A stretch of DNA of 64,000 nt from the NCBI RefSeq assembly GCF_027257875.1, contig NZ_JAPVQY010000021.1, forward strand, positions 1 to 64,000, in the 5' to 3' direction. A model generated the notes under the pieces. That model did not search any database and was not told where the DNA came from. It saw only the letters and a program-made list of their open reading frames with translations. Below are positions 8,531-17,900 of the stretch, in pieces. The position numbers and the translations under genes are program-made. The number at the start of each line of letters is the position of its first letter. The first letter of the stretch is position 1. The stretch comes from Burkholderia sp. IMCC1007. GTDB taxonomy: Bacteria; Pseudomonadota; Gammaproteobacteria; Burkholderiales; Burkholderiaceae.

Positions 8531-9340
8531 TCAGTCGCGCACGAGCACCACGAGCTTCAGGTCTTCCCGGTGCGCGGGCTTCAGCGTGATCTGCTGGTAC
8601 ACGAGGCGGCCGTCGGCCGGGTGGTCGAACTCGCGCAGGCCGCCTTCGCGCTCGAACACGTCCTGCGACGCCCAGTACTGCGCGAACGCGTCGCTGCCGG
8701 CCATCAGCGCGTCGATCAGCGCGCGGGTCGGCGCATCGGCCAGATGGCGGATCGAGTCGGCGCGGAATTCCGCCGCGAGGCGCCGCGCACGGGTTTCCCA
8801 GTCGACGATCAGCGTGCGCGCGGCCGGCGACATGAACGTGAAGCGCAGCAGGTTGCGGTCGTGCTCGCCGTCGAGCCAGCCCGCAAACAGCGCGGCGGCC
8901 GGCGCATTCCACGCGAGCGCGTTCCATTGGCGGTCGAGCACGTAGGCGGGCGTGGCGATCGCGGCGACGGTCGCCGCGAGCGTCGGCGGCAGGTCGCCGG
9001 CCGCCACGTCGGGCTCGGCCGGGTCGCGCTGCGCGGCCAGCTCGAACAGGTATGCGCGCTCGGCCTTCGACAGCTGCAGCGCGACGGCGATCCGCGCGAG
9101 TGCGTCGGCCGATGCCGACACCGGGCGGCCCTGCTCGATCCACGTGTACCAGGTCGGGCTGACGCCGCAGAGCTGCGCGACTTCCTCGCGCCGCAGGCCC
9201 GGCGTGCGGCGGCGCGGGCCGGGCGGCAGGCCGACGGCCTGCGGCGACAGCCGTTCGCGGTGCGCGCGGATGAATTCGCCGAGTGCGCGGGCGGGTGTCG
9301 CATCGAGTGGCGGGGTAGGGGCGGAAGACGGCGAGTTCAT
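8531..9340 (-). CDS. XRE-family transcriptional regulator with MmyB-like ligand domain
   Basis: 269 residues from ATG 9340. The N-terminal helix-turn-helix (about 15-85) carries [19 protein letters not shown] and a [12 protein letters not shown] recognition-helix region. The C-terminal ~170 residues contain [17 protein letters not shown] and the MmyB-type PAS-like ligand-binding fold. This architecture is typical of one-component repressors controlling a divergent neighbouring gene. Here the divergent gene is a methyltransferase, and a palindrome overlaps that gene's likely -35 box. In-frame 9-bp repeats just before the start codon leave the translated start slightly uncertain. The natural ligand is unknown. 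Confidence 0.85.
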   Translation of the reverse strand: MNSPSSAPTPPLDATPARALGEFIRAHRERLSPQAVGLPPGPRRRTPGLRREEVAQLCGVSPTWYTWIEQGRPVSASADALARIAVALQLSKAERAYLFELAAQRDPAEPDVAAGDLPPTLAATVAAIATPAYVLDRQWNALAWNAPAAALFAGWLDGEHDRNLLRFTFMSPAARTLIVDWETRARRLAAEFRADSIRHLADAPTRALIDALMAGSDAFAQYWASQDVFEREGGLREFDHPADGRLVYQQITLKPAHREDLKLVVLVRD

Positions 9341-9341
9341 G

Positions 9342-9419
9342 CGAAAACGGCTGAAATGGCTGAAACGGCGAAAAGGAAAAAAGCGCTGGGCGCGGCAAAC
9401 CCGGCAAACCCGGCAAACA
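9342..9419. repeat. Two 9-bp tandem repeat tracts between regulator and methyltransferase
   Basis: Four degenerate 9-mers of the CGAAAACGG/CTGAAATGG type run over 9342-9377 and three CGGCAAACC/A units over 9393-9419. Both tracts keep the 9-bp period and sit upstream of the regulator's start codon. Confidence 0.7.
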
Positions 9420-9457
9420 TCAGGCAGGTGCAACGAATACCAGAATAACTGCTTAAC

Positions 9458-9486
9458 TTGTACTGGTACAGGCGCGGCCCTATTGT
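9458..9486 (+). promoter_or_regulatory. Methyltransferase promoter with overlapping palindromic operator
   Basis: TTGTAC (9458-9463) and TATTGT (9481-9486) are separated by 17 bp, a good sigma-70 arrangement. The palindrome TGTAC-TG-GTACA (9459-9470) covers the -35 box, so a bound repressor would block polymerase. The divergent XRE regulator is the obvious candidate to bind it. Confidence 0.5.
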
Positions 9487-9540
9487 AGCGATTCGCGCGC
9501 TGGCAGGCAGCGAGCGCCCCACCACGAGAAGGAGCGAACG

Positions 9541-10293
9541 ATGAAACACCACGACCAGGTCGCCGACGCATTCGGCACGACGGCCGCCGCCTATCTGACG
9601 AGCACGGTCCACGCGACGGGCGCCGATCTGCAGGCGCTGGCCGACGCGGTGCGCGCGACGCCCGATGCCGCGGTGCTCGATCTGGGTTGCGGCGCGGGTC
9701 ACGCGAGCTTCGCGGTCGCGCCGCACGTGCGCGACGTGGTCGCTTACGATCTCGCCGCGCCGATGCTCGCGACCGTCGAGGGCGCCGCGCGCGAGCGCGG
9801 GCTCGCGAACGTCCGCACGCAGCAGGGCCCGGCCGAGCGGCTGCCGTTCGACGGGGGGACCTTCGACTGGGTGGTGAGCCGGATGAGCGCGCATCACTGG
9901 CACGACGTGCGCGCGGCGCTCGCCGAGGTGCGGCGCGTGCTGAAGCCGGGCGGCCGCGTGCTGATGATCGACATCGCGGGTAACGACCATCCGCTGCTCG
10001 ACACGTATCTGCAGGCCGCGGAAGTGTTGCGCGACGCGTCGCATGTGCGCGATTACCGTGCCGACGAATGGCTCGCGATGTTCGGCGACGCCGGGTTCGA
10101 CGCGCACGTGCACAGCCGCTGGCGCCTGCCGATCGATTTCGATACGTGGGTCGAGCGCATTCGCACGCCGGCCGACAGCGTCGCGGGCATCCGCGCGCTG
10201 TGGGCGCACGCGCCCGACGAGGTGCGCGGCTACTACGCGGTGCAGGCGGACGGATCGTTCGAGCACGACGCATTGCTGATCGACGCGCAATGA
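9541..10293 (+). CDS. Class I SAM-dependent methyltransferase
   Basis: 250 residues starting at ATG 9541 behind a strong AAGGAG (9529-9534). The SAM-binding motif VLDLGCGAGHAS lies near residue 45 and the post-I acidic region DLAAPML follows. The layout is that of the UbiE/Methyltransf_11 group, so a small-molecule substrate is likely, but which one is not visible. The gene is divergent from an XRE regulator and followed by a bidirectional terminator, so it appears to be a single-gene unit under that regulator. Confidence 0.85.
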   Translation: MKHHDQVADAFGTTAAAYLTSTVHATGADLQALADAVRATPDAAVLDLGCGAGHASFAVAPHVRDVVAYDLAAPMLATVEGAARERGLANVRTQQGPAERLPFDGGTFDWVVSRMSAHHWHDVRAALAEVRRVLKPGGRVLMIDIAGNDHPLLDTYLQAAEVLRDASHVRDYRADEWLAMFGDAGFDAHVHSRWRLPIDFDTWVERIRTPADSVAGIRALWAHAPDEVRGYYAVQADGSFEHDALLIDAQ

Positions 10294-10336
10294 GTGCGCG
10301 GCCCGGCGGCTCGCACCGTCGCGCTTCCCGATGAAA

Positions 10337-10380
10337 AAAGCCTCGATACGCGCGGGCCGCGTATCGAGGCTTTCGTTTCG
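10337..10380. terminator. Bidirectional terminator between methyltransferase and ppc
   Basis: AAAGCCTCGATACGCG and CGCGTATCGAGGCTTT form a 16-bp perfect stem. On the minus strand it runs into TTTTTTC, on the plus strand into TTTCGTTTCG, so it can serve both convergent genes. Confidence 0.85.
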
Positions 10381-10427
10381 TGGCGCCGGCCGGCGCGGGG
10401 CGAACCCGCGCCGCGCGCGGATCGGGA

Positions 10428-13400
10428 TCAGCCGGTATTGCGCAGGCCGGCCGCGATCCCGTTGATGGTCAGGTGAATCCCGCGACGCAGCCGCGCGTTC
10501 GTGTCGCCCGCGCGGTGACGCTTGATCAGCTCGACCTGCAGGTGGTTCAGCGGATCGAGATACGGGAAGCGGTTCGTGATCGAACGCGCGAGCAGCGGGT
10601 TGGTCGCGAGGCGGCCTTCGTGCCCGGTGATTTCCGCGAGTGCCTGCGACGTGCGCTCCCATTCCGCGACGATCCGCTCGAACACGTGCTTGCGCAGCTT
10701 GCGATCGGCAACGAGCTGCGCGTAGCGCGACGCGACCGCGAGATCGGTCTTCGCGAGCACCATGTCCATGTTCGACAGCAGGTTCGCGAAGAACGGCCAG
10801 GTCTTGTTCATCTTCTTGAGCAGCGTGACGCGCTTCGTGCGTTCGGCCGCGTCCGGCGCACCGTCGAGATACGCGCTCACCGCGCTGCCGAAGCCGTACC
10901 AGCCCGTCAGCAGCAGCCGGCACTGACCCCACGAGAAGCCCCACGGAATCGCGCGTAGATCCTCGATCTTGCGGTTCTTCGGATCCTGCAGCTTGCGCGA
11001 AGCCGGACGGCTGCCGATGTTCAGCTCGGCGATCTCGGTGATCGGCGTCGACGAGAAGAAGTAGTCGGTGAAGCCCGGCGTTTCATAGACGAGCGCGCGA
11101 TACGACGCCATCGCGGCATCGGACAGCGTCTGCATCGCGGCTTCGAACGCGGGCAGTTGCGTGGGCGCGTTCGACTGCGGCAGCAGCGACGCCTCCAGCG
11201 TGGCGGCCACGACCGTTTCGAGGTTGCGCCGGCCGATCTCGGGGTTCGCGAACTTGCTCGCGATCACCTCGCCCTGTTCGGTCAGGCGGATCTGGCCGTT
11301 CACGGTGCCCGGCGGCTGCGACAGGATCGCCTGGTAGGTCGGGCCGCCCCCGCGGCCGACCGTGCCGCCGCGACCGTGGAACAGGCGCAGCGTGATCTTG
11401 CGTTCGCGGAACAGGTCGACGAGCGCGAGTTCCGCGCGATACAGCTCCCAGTTCGACGTGAGGAAGCCGCCGTCCTTGTTGGAGTCCGAGTAGCCGAGCA
11501 TCACTTCCTGTTCGGCGCCCTGGTGCGCGATCAGCGCGTCGACGCCCGGCAGTGCGAAGTACTCGCGCATGATGCGCGCGGCGTCGCGCAGATCGGGGAT
11601 CGTCTCGAACAGCGGGATCACCATCAGGCCGCTCTTTGCATTGCGGCCGAGCGTGCCGTCGAGCAGGCCCGTCTCCTTCTGCAGCAGCAGTACCTCGACG
11701 AGGTCGCTGACGGTTTCCGTATGCGAAATGATGTAGTTGCGCACCGCGCGCGCGCCGAACTTCGCGCGCACGTCGCGGGCCTTCTCGAACACGCCGAGCT
11801 CGCTCTGCGCGAGCGGCGAGTATTCGAGGTACGGCGAGCGCAGCGGACGCGGATCGGCGAGCGCGGCGAGCAGCACGCGCAGCTTGTCTTCCTCGGCGAG
11901 CGCCGCGTAGTCGGCTTCGACGCCCGCACGCGCAAACAGCTCGGCGACCACGGCTTCGTGGACGTCGGAGCTCTGGCGCAGATCGATGCTCGCGAGGTGG
12001 AAGCCGAACACCTCGGCCGCGCGCATCAGCGGCGCGAGGCGCGGTGCGGCGAGCGACGCGCCGTGATGCTCCTCCAGCGATGCGGTCAGCACCTTCAGGT
12101 CGGCGACGAATGCTTCGGAATCCGCGTACGGCACGGCGCGCACCGGCGGCGCGCCGCGGCCCGCGCTGCGCACCGGCACCGTGCCTTCGCCGAGGCGCAC
12201 GCGCGCGCTCGCGGCGAGTCGCGTGTAGATGCCGATCAGCGCGCGGCGATACGGTTCGTCGACGCGATGCGGCGACTGGTCGGGCGATGCGGCCGCGAGC
12301 GCCTTCACCGCGTCGTTCGCGCCGACCAGCAGGTTCGACACCGACAGCTCGGCGCCGAGCTTGTGCACCTGTTCCAGATAGTGTTCGAGGATCACCGCGG
12401 CCTGGCGGGTGATCGCTTCGTCGAGCGTCGCGGCCGTCACGTTCGGGTTGCCGTCGCGGTCGCCGCCGATCCAGCTGCCCATCTGGAAGAACGCGGGCAC
12501 GCGCGCCTGCAGGCCGTGCTCGGCGAGCGCGGCCTCGATGTCGCCGTACAGCGCCGGCAGTTCGTCGAGGAACGTCGCGCGGTAGTACGACAGTGCGTTC
12601 TCGATCTCGTCGCCGACCGTCAGGCGCGCATCGCGCAGCATGCGGGTCTGCCACAGCGCGGTCACGCGCGCGCGCAGCATCGCTTCGTTGTACTGGCGCT
12701 CGCGCGCGGTCAGTTCCTGGTCGCGCTCGGCGAGCAGGCGCGCGATGTCGTGCTGCGCGTCGAGGATGCTCTTGCGCTGCACTTCCGTCGGGTGCGCGGT
12801 CAGCACCGGGACGATCAGCGCATCGTCGAAGAAGCGCTGCAGCAGGCGCTTCGACGCGTTGCCGGTGGTCTTCAGCTGGTCGAGCGCGTACGCGACGGTG
12901 CCGGGCTGCGGCGCGGAGCCGGCCAGCGCGTGGATGCGGCGGCGGCGGTTGTGATGGCGGTCTTCCGCGATGTTCGCGAGGTGCGAGAAATAGCTGAACG
13001 CGCGCACGACGCTCACCGTCTGCTCCGGCGTCAGCTTGCGGAGCTTCTTATCGAGCGTCTGCGCGGCCTCGCTGTCGTCCTCGCGGCGAAACTTCACGGC
13101 CGTCTGGCGAATGGTCTCGACGACCTCGAACACCGTGTCGCCTTCCTGCTCGCGCACCACGTCGCCGAGCAGCCGGCCGAGAAAGCGGATGTCCTCGAAC
13201 AGCGGGCCGTCCTTGTCTTCGCGCGTGCGGGCGCCGGCCTTCGTCGCGCCGGCCGTGCGGGCGGCCGGGCCGGTAGTCTTGATCGTGCGTTTTGTCGGAC
13301 GTATCGGGTCTTTCGGTTTGGTTGCCGTTTTCGCACGGCCGTTCGCGGCAGCGGCGACGGTGCCCGTCTGGGCGTCGGAGGAGGGCAGGGCAGCATTGCG

Positions 13401-13433
13401 GCGCGTCGTACGCACCGATCCGGAAGACTTCAC
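10428..13433 (-). CDS. ppc: Phosphoenolpyruvate carboxylase
   Basis: 1001 residues. It makes oxaloacetate from phosphoenolpyruvate and bicarbonate to refill the TCA cycle. Seen motifs are [11 protein letters not shown] (catalytic His), the glycine-rich [13 protein letters not shown] loop, YSDSNKDGG and the conserved C-terminus RNTG. I chose GTG 13433 ([10 protein letters not shown]) because AAGGAAA lies 7 bases upstream; an in-frame TTG at 13463 has no such site. The first ~90 residues are a Lys/Ala/Thr-rich low-complexity extension ([16 protein letters not shown]) before the folded enzyme begins at [14 protein letters not shown]. Divergent from hemC. Confidence 0.95.
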   Translation of the reverse strand: MKSSGSVRTTRRNAALPSSDAQTGTVAAAANGRAKTATKPKDPIRPTKRTIKTTGPAARTAGATKAGARTREDKDGPLFEDIRFLGRLLGDVVREQEGDTVFEVVETIRQTAVKFRREDDSEAAQTLDKKLRKLTPEQTVSVVRAFSYFSHLANIAEDRHHNRRRRIHALAGSAPQPGTVAYALDQLKTTGNASKRLLQRFFDDALIVPVLTAHPTEVQRKSILDAQHDIARLLAERDQELTARERQYNEAMLRARVTALWQTRMLRDARLTVGDEIENALSYYRATFLDELPALYGDIEAALAEHGLQARVPAFFQMGSWIGGDRDGNPNVTAATLDEAITRQAAVILEHYLEQVHKLGAELSVSNLLVGANDAVKALAAASPDQSPHRVDEPYRRALIGIYTRLAASARVRLGEGTVPVRSAGRGAPPVRAVPYADSEAFVADLKVLTASLEEHHGASLAAPRLAPLMRAAEVFGFHLASIDLRQSSDVHEAVVAELFARAGVEADYAALAEEDKLRVLLAALADPRPLRSPYLEYSPLAQSELGVFEKARDVRAKFGARAVRNYIISHTETVSDLVEVLLLQKETGLLDGTLGRNAKSGLMVIPLFETIPDLRDAARIMREYFALPGVDALIAHQGAEQEVMLGYSDSNKDGGFLTSNWELYRAELALVDLFRERKITLRLFHGRGGTVGRGGGPTYQAILSQPPGTVNGQIRLTEQGEVIASKFANPEIGRRNLETVVAATLEASLLPQSNAPTQLPAFEAAMQTLSDAAMASYRALVYETPGFTDYFFSSTPITEIAELNIGSRPASRKLQDPKNRKIEDLRAIPWGFSWGQCRLLLTGWYGFGSAVSAYLDGAPDAAERTKRVTLLKKMNKTWPFFANLLSNMDMVLAKTDLAVASRYAQLVADRKLRKHVFERIVAEWERTSQALAEITGHEGRLATNPLLARSITNRFPYLDPLNHLQVELIKRHRAGDTNARLRRGIHLTINGIAAGLRNTG

Positions 13434-13465
13434 GATGGGTTTCCTTGGGAAAGCTCGAGTCAAAA

Positions 13466-13501
13466 GGGACTGCGGGGACTGCGGAAACTACGGGAACTGC
13501 G
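13466..13501. repeat. 9-bp tandem repeat in the ppc-hemC divergent region
   Basis: Four units (GGGACTGCG, GGGACTGCG, GAAACTACG, GGAACTGCG) lie just upstream of the ppc ribosome-binding site. The shared 9-bp period with the tracts at 9342-9419 is notable. Confidence 0.7.
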
Positions 13502-13650
13502 GTCAAGCAACCAGCTATGTACGGCACATTCGCGCATCGGCGTCGCCGCCCGCGCCGAAGCGGGGCGGGCGCAGGCTCCGGGCCCGGGCGGGCCGGGGCG
13601 TGCGTGCTACCATTGTTCGATCTTCAATCCCGTCCTTCGATGTTCCAGCA

Positions 13651-14652
13651 ATGAATTCCGAGATTCCTGCGGCAGGGCCGCGACAGACGCAGCCGCCCGC
13701 GACGCTGACGATTGCTTCGCGTGAGAGCCGCCTGGCGATGTGGCAAGCCGAACATGTGCGTGATGCGCTGCGCAAATTATATCCAGCTTGTGACGTGAAA
13801 ATCCTCGGGATGACGACCCGTGGCGATCAGATTCTCGATCGCACGCTGTCGAAGGTCGGTGGCAAGGGCCTGTTCGTGAAGGAGCTGGAGAACGCGCTCG
13901 CCGACGGTCGTGCCGATCTGGCCGTGCATTCGCTGAAGGATGTGCCGATGGCGCTGCCCGACGGCTTCGCGCTCACCGCGATCATGGCGCGCGAGGATCC
14001 GCGCGACGCGTTCGTGTCGAACGACTACGCGTCGCTCGACGCGCTGCCGGCCGGCGCGGTCGTCGGCACGTCGAGCCTGCGCCGCGAGGCGATGCTGCGC
14101 GCGCGCTATCCGCACCTCGACGTGCTGCCGCTGCGCGGCAATCTCGACACGCGCCTGTCCAAACTCGATCGCGGCGACTACGCGGCGATCATCCTCGCGG
14201 CCGCGGGCCTGAAGCGCCTCGGCCTGGACGCGCGGATCCGCGCACTGATCGACGTCGAGGACAGCCCGCCGGCCGCCGGCCAGGGCGCGCTCGGCATCGA
14301 GATCGCCGCGCACCGTGCCGACGTCGCGGCGTGGCTCGCACCGCTGCACGACCCGCAGACCGCGCTCGCGGTCGAGGCCGAGCGGATGGTGTCGCGTGCA
14401 CTCGGCGGCAGCTGCGAAGTGCCGCTCGCCGCGCATGCGGTGTGGCGCGCGGGCGAGCTGTACCTGACGGGCCGCGTATCGACGACCGACGGCCGGCGTG
14501 TGCTGACGGCCGAGGAATGCGGCTCCGTCATCACCGTCGCCGACGCGCTCGCGCTCGGCCGAGCGGTGTCCGACGAGCTGGAGGCGCAGGGCGCGCTCGA
14601 CATCGTCAACGCACTGCTCGCCGCGTCGCAGGCCGGCAAGGGCGACGCCTGA
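13651..14652 (+). CDS. hemC: Porphobilinogen deaminase (hydroxymethylbilane synthase)
   Basis: 333 residues. It polymerises four porphobilinogen molecules into hydroxymethylbilane in tetrapyrrole synthesis. Conserved pieces are [22 protein letters not shown], the HSLKDVP active-site loop, GTSSLRR, RGNLDTR and GGSCEVP, whose Cys carries the dipyrromethane cofactor. There is a ~20-residue N-terminal Pro/Gln-rich extension before the fold. It heads a hemC-hemDX-hemY operon: the stop overlaps the next ATG (TGATG). A possible -10 element TACCAT sits at 13610-13615. Confidence 0.96.
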   Translation: MNSEIPAAGPRQTQPPATLTIASRESRLAMWQAEHVRDALRKLYPACDVKILGMTTRGDQILDRTLSKVGGKGLFVKELENALADGRADLAVHSLKDVPMALPDGFALTAIMAREDPRDAFVSNDYASLDALPAGAVVGTSSLRREAMLRARYPHLDVLPLRGNLDTRLSKLDRGDYAAIILAAAGLKRLGLDARIRALIDVEDSPPAAGQGALGIEIAAHRADVAAWLAPLHDPQTALAVEAERMVSRALGGSCEVPLAAHAVWRAGELYLTGRVSTTDGRRVLTAEECGSVITVADALALGRAVSDELEAQGALDIVNALLAASQAGKGDA

Positions 14653-16622
14653 TGGCGGGCGGCGCGCGTGCGTTCACCGCCGTCCTGACCCGCCCGGACG
14701 GCCAGTCGGCCACACTCGCGTCGCAGCTGGCCGAAGCCGGCTGCGACGTGCTCGAATTTCCGCTGATCGACATCGCGCCGGTCGACGATCCGGCGCCGCT
14801 CGAGGCGGCACTCGCCCAACTCGCCGACTACGCGCTCGTGATCTTCGTGTCGCCGAATGCGATCGACCGCGCGCTCGCGCAGTACGGCGCGATCTGGCCG
14901 AATGCGCTGCCGATCGGCGTCGTCGGGCCCGGCAGCGTCGCCGCGCTCGAGCGTCACGGCATCGCCGCGCCCGCGCATCGCGTGATCGCACCGCAGGCGC
15001 CGGCCGACAGCGGCGTCCCTCATTACGATTCCGAAAGCCTGTTCGCGAGCATCGAGGCCGCATTCGGCGGCGCGCAGGCGCTCGCCGGCAAACGCGTGCT
15101 GATCGTGCGCGGCGACGGCGGCCGCGAATGGCTCGCCGAGCGGCTGCGCGAGGCCGGCGCGGACGTCACGCTCGTCGCCGCGTACCGGCGCGTCGTGCCG
15201 GAGCCGCGCGTGGCCGTGTGGGAGCGCGTGCATGCACTGCTCGCCGGCGCGCCGCATGCGTGGCTCGTCACGAGTTCGGAAGGCGTGCGCAACCTGCACG
15301 AACTCGCACGCACGCACCTGAACGACGCGGAGATCGACGCGCTGAAGCACGCGCCGCTCGTGACGCCGCATCCGCGCATCGAGCAGAGCGCGCGCGCACT
15401 GGGTTTTGATAGGATTATGCTGACCGGCGCGGGCGATGAGCGCATCGTCCGCGCGTTTCGAACGATGGCCGACGAGGCCGTCCAACCGGCGACAGCCGCA
15501 CCGGTGACTAAACGCATGACAGATACCAACGATTCCAAAAGCGTCGCTTCCCAGCCGGCCGCTGCATCCGCACCGCCGCCCCGTCCGCCTTATCTCGCGT
15601 CCGAGCCGCATGCGCGCCGCGGCGGCAGCGCGGTGCTGTGGTTCGTCATCGTCGTGCTTGGCTGCGCGGCCGGGGTCGGCGGCTACGCGCTGAACCGCAA
15701 GGTCGACCGGCTCGGCGATTCGTTCGTCGCGCGCCAGAAGGCGCTCGATGCGCAGACGGCCGAGACCCGCATGAAGACTGAGCAGGCGCTCGCGAGCACG
15801 CACCAGGTCGACACGCAGCTCGCGCAGCTCGACGGCAAGCTCGCCGATGCGCAGAGCGCGCAGCAGGCGCTGCAACAGCAATACCAGGACCTGTCGCGCA
15901 ACCGCGACGCATGGATGCTCGAGGAAGTCGACCAGATGCTGTCGAGCGCGAGCCAGCAGCTGCAGCTGACGGGCAACACGCAGCTCGCGCTGATCGCGCT
16001 GCAGAATGCCGACGCGCGTCTCGCGACGTCGCAGAGCGCGCAGGCCGTCACGGTGCGCAAGGCGCTCGAGCAGGACATCGAGAAGCTGAAGGCCGCACCG
16101 TCGGCCGACCTGACGGGCCTCGCGATCAAGCTCGACGACGCGATCGCGAAGATCGACACGCTGCCGCTGTCGGGCGAGGCGATCGTCCCGCACGCGGCGC
16201 CGCAGGCCGCGCCGGCCGACGCCGCGTCGTCGGTCGCCGCCGACGCGCCGCGCTGGAAGGTGTGGTGGCATGACTTCTCGGCTGGCCTGGGCCAGCAGCT
16301 GAAGGGCCTCGTGCAGGTGCGCCGGATCGACAACGCCGATGCGATGCTCGCATCGCCCGACCAGGGCTACTTCGTGCGCGAGAACGTGAAGCTGCGCCTG
16401 CTCACCGCGCGACTGTCGCTGCTCGCACGCAACGACAGCGCGATGAAGGCCGACCTGCATGCGGCGCAGGCGTCGCTCGGCAAGTATTTCGACCAGGCAT
16501 CGAAGGACACGCAATCGGTCGAGGATCTGCTCAAGCAGGTCGACGGCGCATCGCTGACGGTCGCGGTGCCGAACCTGAACACGAGCCTGAACGCCGTTCA
16601 GCAGTTCAAGAGCCGGGGGTAA
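14652..16622 (+). CDS. hemDX: Fused uroporphyrinogen-III synthase (HemD) / HemX membrane protein
   Basis: 656 residues. Residues 1 to about 270 are HemD-like (VLTRPDGQS start, FVSPNAIDRAL, VLIVRGDGGREWLAERL, VTSSEGVRNL) and cyclise hydroxymethylbilane to uroporphyrinogen III. A Pro/Ala-rich linker follows (about 275-315), then a single membrane helix (VLWFVIVVLGCAAGVGGYAL, about 325-345) and a long periplasmic coiled-coil HemX domain. In enterobacteria hemD and hemX are separate genes; the fusion is common in Burkholderia. ATG 14652 overlaps the hemC stop. The role of HemX is not established; proximity to HemD and HemY suggests organisation of haem synthesis at the membrane. Confidence 0.92.
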   Translation: MAGGARAFTAVLTRPDGQSATLASQLAEAGCDVLEFPLIDIAPVDDPAPLEAALAQLADYALVIFVSPNAIDRALAQYGAIWPNALPIGVVGPGSVAALERHGIAAPAHRVIAPQAPADSGVPHYDSESLFASIEAAFGGAQALAGKRVLIVRGDGGREWLAERLREAGADVTLVAAYRRVVPEPRVAVWERVHALLAGAPHAWLVTSSEGVRNLHELARTHLNDAEIDALKHAPLVTPHPRIEQSARALGFDRIMLTGAGDERIVRAFRTMADEAVQPATAAPVTKRMTDTNDSKSVASQPAAASAPPPRPPYLASEPHARRGGSAVLWFVIVVLGCAAGVGGYALNRKVDRLGDSFVARQKALDAQTAETRMKTEQALASTHQVDTQLAQLDGKLADAQSAQQALQQQYQDLSRNRDAWMLEEVDQMLSSASQQLQLTGNTQLALIALQNADARLATSQSAQAVTVRKALEQDIEKLKAAPSADLTGLAIKLDDAIAKIDTLPLSGEAIVPHAAPQAAPADAASSVAADAPRWKVWWHDFSAGLGQQLKGLVQVRRIDNADAMLASPDQGYFVRENVKLRLLTARLSLLARNDSAMKADLHAAQASLGKYFDQASKDTQSVEDLLKQVDGASLTVAVPNLNTSLNAVQQFKSRG

Positions 16623-16624
16623 CG

Positions 16625-17812
16625 ATGACGCTTCGAGGAATCGTCTGGCTCGCGATCCTGTTCGCGATCGCCGTCGCACTCGCCACGGTCGGCCGTTTCG
16701 ATGCGGGGCAGGTGCTGCTCGTCTATCCGCCGTACCGGGTCGACGTGTCGCTGAACCTGTTCGTGATCGCCATCGTGGTGCTGTTCATCGTCGTGTATGC
16801 GCTGCTGCGCATCGTGCGCAACATCTGGCGCATGCCGCAGCGGGTCGCCGCGTATCGCGCGCGTTCGCGTAACGAGAAGGCCCAGGCGTCGCTGCGCGAT
16901 GCGATCGCGAACCTGTACGCGGGCCGCTTCTCGCGCGCCGAGAAGGCCGCGCGCGATGCGCTCGCGGTCGATGCGAACCAGGGCGCCGCGAGCCTCGTCG
17001 CCGCGACGGCCGCGCACCGGATGCACGAGTACACGCGTCGCGACGACTGGCTGTCGAAGGTCGATGCGCCCGAATGGCAGGACGCACGGCTGCTCGCGTC
17101 GGCCGACATGCGCGCCGACGCACGCGATGCGGACGGCGCGCTCGCCGCGCTGGCCGACCTGCAGGCGGGCGGCAAGCGCATTCATGCGCAACAGGTCGCG
17201 CTGCGCGCGCAACAGCAGTTGAAGAACTGGGCCGAGGTGCTGAAGCTCGCGAAGGCGCTCGAGAAGCGCGAGGCGCTGCATCCGGCCGCGGCCGTGCGGC
17301 TGCGCCAGCAGGCCGCGGAAAACCTGCTGCGCGAGCGCCGGCACGATCCGGATGCGCTGCTCGAAGTGTGGCAGTCGCTGTCGCCGCTCGAGCGCCAGTC
17401 GCCGCGTCTCGCCGATCTCGCGGCCGATTTGCTGGTGCAGCTCGAGCGCCGCACCGAGGCGCGCCGGATCGTCGAGGACGCGCTCGCGCACAACTGGGAT
17501 GCGCGCCTGCTGCGCCGCTATCCGGACACCGCCGGCGGCGATGCGCTGCCGCTGATCCAGAAGGCCGAAGGGTGGAAGAAGGACCATCCGGACGATGCCG
17601 ACCTGTTGTTCGCGCTCGGCCGTCTGTGCCAGCAGCAACAACTGTGGGGCAAGGCGCAGTCGTTCCTCGAAGCCGCGCTGAAGCAGGCCGACAACGAGGC
17701 GCTGAAGGTGCGTGCGCACCGTGCGCTCGCGCGCCTGTTCGAGCATCTCGGCGAAACCGACAAGGCCGCCAAGCACTACCGCGAAAGCGCGCTCGCGATC
17801 ACCGTGGTCTGA
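16625..17812 (+). CDS. hemY: Haem biosynthesis protein HemY (TPR membrane protein)
   Basis: 395 residues, 2 bp after hemDX. Two N-terminal membrane helices (about 3-23 and 42-64) are followed by a HemY_N region and tetratricopeptide-like helical repeats to the C-terminus (AEKAARDALAV and FALGRLCQQQQLWGKAQ read like TPR units). This is the proteobacterial hemY of the hemCDXY operon, not the protoporphyrinogen oxidase of the same name. Its exact role in haem synthesis is unknown. The operon ends with a strong intrinsic terminator. Confidence 0.92.
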   Translation: MTLRGIVWLAILFAIAVALATVGRFDAGQVLLVYPPYRVDVSLNLFVIAIVVLFIVVYALLRIVRNIWRMPQRVAAYRARSRNEKAQASLRDAIANLYAGRFSRAEKAARDALAVDANQGAASLVAATAAHRMHEYTRRDDWLSKVDAPEWQDARLLASADMRADARDADGALAALADLQAGGKRIHAQQVALRAQQQLKNWAEVLKLAKALEKREALHPAAAVRLRQQAAENLLRERRHDPDALLEVWQSLSPLERQSPRLADLAADLLVQLERRTEARRIVEDALAHNWDARLLRRYPDTAGGDALPLIQKAEGWKKDHPDDADLLFALGRLCQQQQLWGKAQSFLEAALKQADNEALKVRAHRALARLFEHLGETDKAAKHYRESALAITVV

Positions 17813-17831
17813 CGCGGCGCTGCGCAAGCAG

Positions 17832-17866
17832 GCCCCGAACGCCGTGCGGCGTTCGGGGCTTTTTTC
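17832..17866 (+). terminator. Terminator of the hemC-hemDX-hemY operon
   Basis: GCCCCGAACGCCG and CGGCGTTCGGGGC form a 13-bp stem with a 2-base loop, followed by TTTTTT. Confidence 0.9.
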
Positions 17867-17900
17867 GTCCGTTGTCGACGGGATCGTCATATGCGCGGCA

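Noticed and set aside
10428-13724. Long plus-strand open frame over ppc (11157-13724)
   Set aside because: Antisense shadow of a well-conserved gene in a high-GC genome; no domain, and its end runs into the hemC region.
14178-16679. 833-residue minus-strand frame over hemDX
   Set aside because: Arg/Leu/His-rich antisense translation of hemD-hemX; no homology pattern or start site.
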